Notes under the pieces: model-generated | Told to the model about the DNA's origin: nothing | The model's input: the letters and a program-made list of their open reading frames with translations, nothing else | Databases searched by the model: none | Program-made: the position numbers and the translations under genes | Assembly: GCA_949152435.1 (NCBI GenBank) | Contig: OX424572.1 | Coordinates: 42,430,598-42,494,597, forward strand | From: Gastracanthus pulcherrimus | Taxonomy: Eukaryota > Arthropoda > Insecta > Hymenoptera > Pteromalidae | DNA: 64,000 nucleotides | Direction: 5' to 3' | In this document: positions 56,164 to 64,000 of the stretch, one piece after another | Layout of the letters: each line of letters starts with the position of its first letter | How positions within the stretch are numbered: position 1 is the stretch's first letter

Positions 56164-57150
56164 CATGCTGCTGAATACTGAGTAAAAAACAAAAGCTCCG
56201 AAAGCAATGACGTCCAGTGTACCAGCCTCGATGTCGGCTAGCAAGCCCGTCGCAGATCCATTGGGCAGTAGCACGCCGTAATCCTTCATCGATTTTATTT
56301 TGGGAGTGATCGTGAAGTTGAGTCTGTTTCTGAGAGCTGCGATAAGTCTCCCGAACACGGCTTCATATTCCACATCTCCATCGCTGTTATTCATAATGTG
56401 AGAGTACGGAGGATAGTGCACCAAACCGATACGCAAGTTGTACAGGTGCAAATTGAGAAGCTTGTTTGGGAATAATAAGGTATTGGAATCACATAACTCT
56501 TGATGGTAGTTCGCTGTAAATGCATTGTATCGATGAATTTTGTTGGTAAATAGAAAATTCGGCTGGTTATTTGTCAAACTACTCGTTTTTCCGATACTTT
56601 CATTGTTTGTTTTAGCTTTGACGATGATTTCATAAACGATTATGTCGATTAACTCTTGTTCCCATGCAAACTTCAGTAAATAGTCTAACTGTTTTCCTGT
56701 TTCTTCGCTGAGAGCGAACAATAAGAATTTCGACAAAAAGGTATCAGAAGAAATTTCTCTCAGTCTTTTGATGAATTCCCGTTCAGTTTCGTAAGGAAAT
56801 TCAATCGATTCTAATGAACTCACAAATAGAACAGTAGATCTTTTTAGGTCGAGTGCTTGTGTTTCACGAAAGGTATGCAGACTCTGCGTAATTGTTTTAT
56901 TAAAATTAAAATTCTGTGTTGGATATCGCACCGCGAATTTTTGACAAATCAAAGTTTCTATTATTTTATGCTCGTGTCTACTCACATCGTTGCTCAATAA
57001 TATAATCTGTTGAATCTTGATTTGTTTGAATAATAAATCAATAAAAACATCCATTGTTGATGATGATTGTTGAAATTTTTTATTAGAATCAACGAAAACT
57101 AAAACGAAATTTAACAATTGAACGAGAAATTTAATTTTTTTTTGCTGCAT
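56164..57150 (-). CDS. IR gene 1, exon 1 (signal peptide, N-terminal region, S1 lobe)
   Basis: Codes residues 1-329 from ATG 57148-57150 and ends in phase 0 at AGCATG|GTTAGT. Residues 1-22 are a likely signal peptide (basic start, then FLVQLLNFVLVFV). Residues 30-235 form a poorly conserved extracellular N-terminal part. From 239 the S1 ligand-binding lobe starts with LRIGLVHYPPYSHIM, then EAVFGRLIAALRNRLNFTIT, GLLADIEAGTLDVIAFGAFV. Joined with exons 2 and 3 it gives a complete 655-residue receptor without internal stops. IRs are odorant, taste, humidity or temperature-sensing cation channels in chemosensory dendrites. This divergent sequence does not resemble the conserved co-receptors, so a tuning IR of unknown ligand is likeliest. 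Confidence 0.86.
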
Positions 57151-58352
57151 ACTACTAGTTTAGGTGCAAAAAATAAAAACATATCGCTTGAAAAATAGTC
57201 TTCGTTTCTTTAACAGAGAAACTGAAATAAACTTTTAATCTAACTGATGACTATTGACTGCGTGTTCTAGAATTTCGATTTCCGATTTTCTTAGAAACAT
57301 ACTATCATTTCTGCACGTGACAAGCGTATTTACATGTTAAAGTAATAGCGCGATATATATCTAAATACTTGCATTAACAACTACTGTTTCATACAGTTTT
57401 TTATGACATTAACAAATGATTGTATAATACTACCATTTAAATTTTCAAATAAAATATAATTGATAATGAACTTAACAAACTATAAATATCAAATGCAGTT
57501 CTTAGCATTACTAATTATCACAATTTTTGCATAAAGTGTCTATTGTTACTTTTTCAGATACATTTTTAAAAATTATATTCTTGTATTATAAGAGAATTTA
57601 TGATAGCTAATTCTAAATTTCTTTCATAATAAACAGATAATTTTAAACTCATTTATATACATTTGCACTTAATTTATTTTAGCTCGTTGATACAAAGAAA
57701 GCATGTATTCATAATAAAATACTGATTCGAGAGTCTTTTTTCAGATATTGCAAATCAGTCTAAATTTGAAATAAGAAAAGATATAGTTTATTTTTTTAAT
57801 TAATTTAAGCACTCATTTTAGATAATAATTAAGGCAATAGTTTCATGGACGGACGTCCAGATAATGCGGACATGCAGGTAATGTAACCACTACGAGATCT
57901 CCCTGTATATACATTGTTCTGGGACGCCGTAACTCCTACAGTATATGTACTATATCGTATAAGATGTTGAGGGGTGCAGCAACTTCACCGCTAAATTGTA
58001 GCTATTTTACGTACTTAAGATGCATGTATTAGTTTTTCCCATAGATTGCATTTTTTATGTGAAATTCGCAACTTTCGTTGGCGTTTATCGGTTAGCAAAG
58101 TAGTCATACGTATGCGTTGCAAGGCAAAAGAAAATCGACGTCGTTAAAAATGGCCGTTGCTCCTTTAAAATTCCTAGACAAACTAATCTTTAAAATACTG
58201 ACACGAAGGCATACCAAGGCATACCTAGGTATGTTACGGCACCATATAGTTAAATTACACAAAAATGATGTTTCTGCTAGGCTAGTCTTGACTTTCTGAA
58301 GCACTTACTATACGACTTTACCATAAGAACTGATAGGTGGCCACTAGGGGTG
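57151..58352. other. Upstream region of IR gene 1
   Basis: AT-rich. No clear TATA motif that I would assign, and no gene recognised. 58100-58320 has slightly higher GC without a feature. Confidence 0.35.
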
Positions 58353-58622
58353 TGCGAGTACTCGAAAATTCAAGTTACTTGACCGAAAAACTCGGCACGT
58401 CGAGCTCGAGTCGAGTATCGAGTCGTGTCGAGTAACTCGTGGCGATCGAGCTATTCGGGATGCTCGAGCTACTCAGAATGCTTGAACTACTCGAGAGGAT
58501 CGAGCTACTCGGAATGATCGTGCTACTCGAGACGATCGAGCTACTCAGAATGAGCGAGCTACTCGAAAATATCGATCTACTCGAGACAATCGAGCTGTAC
58601 TCGAACGGTATTCAAACGATTT
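58353..58622. repeat. About 21-bp minisatellite rich in CGAGCTACTCG
   Basis: Units such as ATCGAGCTACTCGGAATG and ATCGAGCTACTCAGAATG recur roughly every 21 bp, so a plus frame reads as a leucine-rich seven-residue repeat (MLELLRM, IELLGMI, IELLRMS). Units contain CTCGAG and are partly palindromic. No gene context found. Confidence 0.8.
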
Positions 58623-60329
58623 GATGTTCTCAAAAAAAATTGCTTGATTTATTTGGAAGGTATAGTTATAATTTTGTATTGTTTTCAAAAAGCATATTTA
58701 CTTGAACAAAATCGTATTATTTCGTGACTGATGCGAGATAATTTTAAATTTAATCGCAAAGTCCCAGATGGGAATAAATTTTTCAAAAACTATTAATTCT
58801 TGTGAGAAAATGTGAAAGATTGTATATATTTCAGGAAAAAAGTATTAAAATCTGTCAATTATTTTTTAAGTTTCTTCTGAAAGACCCCCAAATTTGGTCC
58901 GGATTTCGGACATATAAATTTAATCTACTCCATACAAAATTGAAGAATTTGGAACAAGCTTTTTAATTTATCGATACTTTATATCGATAGTTTATCACGG
59001 AATTTCTCAGTATCGCATTAACTCCAAAATCATTTTTTTACTCAGAATAAAAATGATTAATATTAGAAATGATTTTCTGTACAGATTGTAACACTTTCTA
59101 ACAATTCACGTAGATTTTAAATATATTGTTAAATCTTTTAAACTGTTATTATACATAATTCTTAATATTTTTGTTATGGATTAAAATGTTAACAATTTTT
59201 TACTGTTGATTGCAACTCTATATATTTAATACAAAAATTAATGAATTTGGACAGTTATTGATGATTTGTACTGCAGCTTCTGTTTGAGTATAGGATGTAA
59301 AATTTATTTATAATCAGTCTAGAACAATTTTTTATTAAACTTGTTAAGACATGCTAACAAAATATTTGCCATTACAATATTCAACGTTTACAAACATATA
59401 TTGACAATTGTTAACAATTCTCAGAATTTCTAGGATAATTCTTTTTTTAAAATTAGCCTTTGTCAAAAATTGTTATTAATTATTCGAGTTTGTTCATTTT
59501 TATTTAAAACAATAAAAAAATGAGTAGTCTGAAAGTCCGAAATCAGGGGTGTTTTTCTACGTTTTGAACGAATTATAATCAATTTTCTCAAATTTTAATA
59601 GTTATTTACAAAAATATTTCCACCTGGGGTGATAATGTATAATGCGCTCTGCACAGACGGCCATAATAATAGTAATTTAAACATCTATAGTGGGCATGTG
59701 AAACTTTGGGCAATGGGCACGAGACAGTACTCAGCGATCTCGCGAATTAAAAAAACACGCATATGTAACTTACATTATCTTTTTACCTAATAATGTGCGT
59801 AAAAAATTTGATTTTACGTCCGTATTGAAGGCTCATAATACGAGTACCATTTAACGTAAACATAAAAGAATTATATTTGTAACTCGGAGCGTAACCACGT
59901 AATAACTATCAATGCCCGAGTTTCTAACATAATTAGTCTATGTATGTATGAAATTGTACTTTATGTACTAAAAACAATGTGTGAAATCGCGCTTTACGCA
60001 CACTATAGGACGAAAAGTTTTATACTGCATTTAAGGTTGGGTATTTCTAAATTTACATACGCGGTGATGAAGGATGTCCAAAAGCGACGAGAAGCTTGTA
60101 AAAGCGGAGCTGCACCTTTAATAAACCATTCGCCGCCGGCTTCAAACTTACCTAAGATTAGGTACCAGATATTTTTTTTGCACATGTACACGATTCAAAG
60201 TTAATTAAAGATGCAGGACTTCCATAAATGATTGGAGAAACGTTCCTCTCAAATTTGTATCTAACTCACAAACACTCACAGATTAAAAAAACTAAATTGA
60301 AACTAAATCATATCATCGCCGAACTAATC
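58623..60329. other. Intergenic, nothing recognised
   Basis: AT-rich sequence between the minisatellite and the LINE. Only short frames. Confidence 0.4.
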
Positions 60330-60567
60330 ACTTTGGCGTTGACCATAAGCGTCTTCTTTCCAAATTATGGAACTTTGGGGTACGTGAAAACATGCTAGCC
60401 CTGCTCTCTTCGTATCTTACCGACAGAACACAAGCAATCCGATTGAATAATGCAGGCCGTCCTCAGTTACAGTCACATCTGGGGTTCCGCAGGGTTCTCA
60501 CCTGGGACCGTTACTCTTCTGTATTTACATTAATGATCTAGTTTCGCGCATATCTTTTGCTCATATT

Positions 60568-60990
60568 TTGATGTATGCGGATGATGTAAAAATATTTGCG
60601 AATGTTCAATCTTCACACGATACTTCAGCACTACAGGGAGATTTGGATGCAATATCTCCATGGGCAAATGAAAATGGGCTTCCTTTGAATGTTAGCAAGT
60701 GTAGTGTTATGTCTTTTGCGAGAAGTAAAGTTCCTCTTGTTTTCAACTATTCTATTCTGGATTCTCAGCTCACTAGAGTTTTTGCCGTTAAAGATTTAGG
60801 AGTCACGTTTGAGCCTAATCTCTCTGTTTCGCTACACATTGAAGATGTTGTATCCAAGTCCTTTAGAATCCTCGGGTTTATTAACCGTGCCACTACTGAG
60901 TTTCGCAATCCTTCGGCTATAATTCATCTTTATAAATCTCTAGTCCTCTCTAATCTGCTGTATTGCCCCCAGATGGAGGCCTTATATTAG
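60568..60990 (+). pseudogene. LINE RT fragment with YADD
   Basis: 140 codons covering RT block C (MMYADDVKIFANV), block D (LDAISPWANENGLPLNVSKCSVMSF) and block E (VKDLGVTFEPNLSV), plus the thumb start (SFRILGFINRATTEF). It ends at a premature stop where related elements read on into PVWSP-type sequence. Confidence 0.82.
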
Positions 60991-61120
60991 ATATTATATT
61001 GATAAACTTGAATCAGTTCAACATTCTTTTCTAAGATATCTAGCGTATAAGCTAGATAGGCCAATTCATCGTTTTTGCCATGACTATGGTGTTATTGCCG
61101 AGGATTGCGATATCCAAACA

Positions 61121-61405
61121 GTGGAGTCTATTCAATATCATCAGGATTGCGTCTTGACATACAAAATTGTGCATGGTTTCATTGATTGTGAAGACCTGTG
61201 TAACTTCTTTATTGAGAGGCAACTCTCTTATTCTTTACGTCACTTTCGCGGTCTTCATGAGAATGTTTCCACGTCTAATTTTGGTTTTTATAGTTCCATA
61301 AATAGGTTGAGAAGACAGTGGAATTTATTACCGCAAAGTATACTTTGTAAACCTACGTTATCTACCTTCAAGACGGCAACTAGAAGACTCTCTAAAGCGT
61401 ATTAA
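61121..61405 (+). pseudogene. LINE C-terminal fragment
   Basis: 94 codons: QDCVLTYKIVHGFIDCEDLC, SLRHFRGLHEN, INRLRRQWNLLPQSILC, STFKTATRRL. This follows the C-terminal pattern of Jockey-group RT proteins (L-KI--G--DC--L...R---...WN-LP). A natural stop follows. Confidence 0.78.
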
Positions 61406-61486
61406 ATATCTGTATATTATATCTGTTTTATCAGTCATTCTTTAAATTAATTTTGGTACTTTTATACATTTAAATTTTTATCCTCA

Positions 61487-61612
<126 letters not shown>

Positions 61613-61826
61613 TTTTTCTATTTTTTTTCTTTTTTAACACATGTAAAGGGCTTAGGCCCGTGAAATCAACAAATAAATAAATAAATAAATATACAAAAAT
61701 GCTCTTATTAACAACTACTATTTTATACAGTTTTTCACGCCAATCAAAATATATACAACGTGCATCAAACATTAATTATAACAAAAATGAATGACCAATA
61801 CAAAGTATAAGTATTCAACTTTAAAT

Positions 61827-62361
61827 TTAAAATCTTTTCTTCTGCTTATTGTTCGCGCAATCCCTCCTCTGATCGGCGAACCTCACCACTCGCGTCTTCC
61901 TCGCGAATCTCCCGACGATCCATCGCACCATCAACTCCCCCACGAACACGCAGAAGGACGTAAGGTATCCCAGCATACCGATGATGAACATATCCAGCTT
62001 GTACGAGTTGTCCTCCAGTCCCTCGAGTGTATTCTCGGACTCGCTCTCCTCGCTGCCCGGCATCTCGTTCGCGCGCACGAGATGCCGGTATCGCTCCCAC
62101 CAGACCTCCTCGATGCCCGACTGGGCCACGTGCATGATCACCTGGCTGAAGCGCGACGTGTAGGGCGAGGCCTTCCTCAGCAGGTAGGCCTTGGTGGTCG
62201 CCCAGAAGCAGGGCTTCGCCAGCTTGATCTGGTCCCTGTGGTATCCGATGAGGAAGGTCGCACGGCCGATCTCGCCGATGCAGGTGACGTTGGCGCTGCT
62301 CAGCAGCATCGCTGGACAGACCTCGGCGTGATCCGGACGTCGCTGCGCCCTCTTTCCCAGG
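61827..62361 (-). CDS. Ionotropic receptor gene 2, last exon (partial gene)
   Basis: Acceptor GACCACAG|CCTGGG in the same phase as exon 3 of IR1. Codes 178 codons with stop: RRPDHAEVCPAMLLSSANVTC, IKLAKPCFWATTKAYLLRKAS, PYTSRFSQVIMHVAQSGIEE, a charged loop rich in Glu/Ser, membrane span LDMFIIGMLGYLTSFCVFVGELMV and a basic tail. It is clearly homologous to IR1 (KPCFW, LRKASPYT-RF, CVFVGE). Channel and N-terminal exons are not seen up to 64000 and probably lie beyond the right edge. An isolated duplicated exon is the alternative. The conserved reading frame without stops favours a live gene. Confidence 0.84.
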
Positions 62362-63419
62362 CTGTGGTCAAAGGATTTGAGAATCAGGATGTTGCGCGAA
62401 AATGAAAAACTGATCTTTCGCGTCGTGTTTTTCTTTTTCTTTTGTCCGTTTAAGGAGGGGGGGATGATTTTCGATAAGTATAAATATACTCCAATGATAC
62501 GTGATGCCATACAAGTATAATGCCAACAGGATGACACGCGAATTTCAACTTGCTGTATTTACTTTAATTTTTGTCAAATTGAGAAAAGAAAAAAGACGAT
62601 CTAATTATTTTGGCATAAATTGTAAGTATGAACAAAGACATCATGTAAGATCCGAATTGAATGCTCGCGGAGTCAAACGTATGTTTAGTATTCCTTGAAA
62701 TAATGGAGGGAGAGGGCCACGGAATAGCAACTACATTTTTAAAGGCTGAGAGACAACTTTAGATGATCTAGTTTCGACATCGACTGTACAAACAAATTTT
62801 AATAAATTTTAGAGTAAATAATCCGAAATGGTGTAATGCACAAATATAACTTCAGGTGATGCAGTCCTGCAATTGTATGTTTACATGCAAATTCTAGACT
62901 GAATAAACTGAAGTTGTCTTTGAGCCTTTAAAAATCTAGTTACCATTCGTGCTCCTCTACCGCATTATTCCAATGGGGACTAACTAGATGAGATATCTGG
63001 AGATACATTGCCTGCACTGGATTGGAACTTGAACCTAAGGATCGGGTCAATCACCATTTTCACTCCATTGGATTGAACTTTGAGTCTGATTGGATGTGAG
63101 AATGATTGTTGGCCTGTTCCTTAAATTAAAATCTAAATCCAAGAAATATAAAGTACAAAATTTCATCATGATTTCTCATCTGTTTTCTCATATGAGGCTT
63201 TTCACAAGAGAACACGAAAATTAAAAAAAAAATTAAAAAAAAACAAGGGCAAACCTGGCGAAGAAGGTGAGTCCATGCCGATTCGGTACTTGTATATTCG
63301 TAAATAATGTTTCTACAAATTATTTTCTTTTTTTTCATTTAACGTGAAAGATCGACATGCGTAATATAAAAAATATCAATTCATCAGTAATAATTGAATT
63401 ATTAAGAAAAACTTATAAA
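62362..63419. other. Probable IR2 intron, nothing recognised
   Basis: AT-rich with no upstream IR exon and no clear repeat. Confidence 0.35.
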
Positions 63420-63465
63420 GGCCAGTCTCTAGCGATAAACAAATAAAACTTCTATTCTTACGCAG

Positions 63466-63550
63466 GAAGTCAAGTACTACGAGTCCCGGATGTCCAAAGC
63501 TATCGACCTCTGGGGCACTATTCAGCTCTTTCCACAACAAGTTAAGAGAG
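63466..63550 (+). pseudogene. Hexamerin exon-4-like fragment on the opposite strand
   Basis: TTCTTACGCAG precedes GAAGTCAAGTACTACGAGTC and the exon-like stretch ends AGAGAG|GTAAGC. It reads EVKYYESRMSKAIDLWGTIQ LFPQQVKR. The first 18 codons match hexamerin exon 4 (EVKHYESRLSKAIDLGEL), and the 45 bp of intron before it also match (CAAATAAAACTTCT then TTACGCAG). Similarity ends after about 63520. It could be a partial duplicate or one exon of a paralogous hexamerin running rightwards out of the window. No other paralogous exon is visible to the left, so I favour a fragment. Confidence 0.65.
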
Positions 63551-63674
63551 GTAAGCAAGCGCTAGCGAAGAGCGGAGTGTATGCTAGTGCCCTCGCGTAG
63601 TTTTCTTCGCTTAATTTCCTTCGCTACGCTAAGTTGAGCAATTCAAGATTTGAATCCTTTCTATCTCTGTATAG

Positions 63675-63750
63675 TCTCCATGGCTCAGTGGTAAATAGTG
63701 AAAGGTTTGTAATCAAAAGATTTTGGGTTCATATTCCAATGACAAGGAGA
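63675..63750 (+). repeat. tRNA-like sequence, probable SINE head or tRNA pseudogene
   Basis: 76 nt. Box A TGGCTCAGTGG (63681-63691) fits the polymerase III A-box consensus. A B-box-like GGTTCATATTCC lies at 63726-63737 inside a T-arm-like stem (TTGGG / TCCAA). Ends TCTCC / GGAGA pair. The anticodon stem is poor, so it is not a functional tRNA. The following sequence to about 63850 may be the SINE body. Confidence 0.55.
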
Positions 63751-64000
63751 GTCCAGGACCTCTGGGAAATGATTTTGGACCAAACTTTAGGAGGTGGTTT
63801 TTGGTAGCTAGAAATGACGCCGAGCGCCCGTAATCTTGTCCAATGGGCCCTTGTTCTCAAGATATGAGGTACTCGTATTTTAATTCAAATATGCATTATT
63901 TTAATGAAAATATCTCGTCTTCGTACATCAACTCTACAAGTTTTTATGCTAGAAAAATTATCACAAAAGATAAAGAAAGTAGGTAAAAAGAGCTATAATT
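63751..64000. other. Window end, nothing further recognised
   Basis: Possible SINE body up to about 63850, then AT-rich sequence. Confidence 0.3.

Overview
This is insect nuclear DNA: AT-rich, with spliced genes carrying GT-AG introns, ionotropic-receptor genes, a hexamerin-type storage-protein gene and many transposons. No species is claimed. The gene set and the R2-clade retrotransposons fit a holometabolous insect, with a hymenopteran as my guess.

Host genes. (1) A hexamerin-like gene on the minus strand runs from its signal-peptide exon at 48121-48348 through exons at 38411-38747, 36429-36838, 8417-8754 and 4637-5019. Reading phases agree at all four internal junctions, giving 565 residues. 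The last roughly 130 residues expected for the family are not seen and probably lie left of the window. Introns are about 9.4, 1.6, 27.7 and 3.4 kb, and most of the window up to 48 kb is intron. (2) A complete three-exon ionotropic receptor (IR) gene on the minus strand (57150 to 52739, 655 residues). (3) The last exon of a paralogous IR (61827-62361, minus), whose other exons would lie right of the window. (4) At 63466-63550 (+), a short exon-like piece matching the first part of hexamerin exon 4 together with its intron flank.

Mobile DNA. 1-2268: a decayed I-like LINE with RNase H. 5464-6840: an inverted-repeat element. 9692-13001: an internally deleted piggyBac with its TTAA target sites. 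14698-15231: a 78-bp minisatellite open on both strands. 16349-29340: a composite of two R2-like families, here called A and B, arranged B-minus, A-minus, LTR element gag-pro (minus), 28S rDNA fragment, A-plus, B-plus. 30447-34538: a long inverted repeat. 33-46 kb: many palindromic or inverted-repeat elements. 55251-55960: a 0.7-kb palindrome inside the IR gene. 60330-61690: a Jockey-like LINE.

The strongest unusual signals are: a 1464-bp patch of the piggyBac locus, including host flank, copied 5.5 kb away into an R2-like element and bounded by a 73-bp direct duplication; a 28S rDNA fragment ending exactly at the R2 cleavage site and joined to a 5'-truncated R2-like element that begins with a 90-bp out-of-order RT segment; a hexamerin gene spread over 44 kb; and an empty-site relative of the piggyBac insertion within the window.

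Comparisons between repeat copies were made by eye, so identities are approximate.
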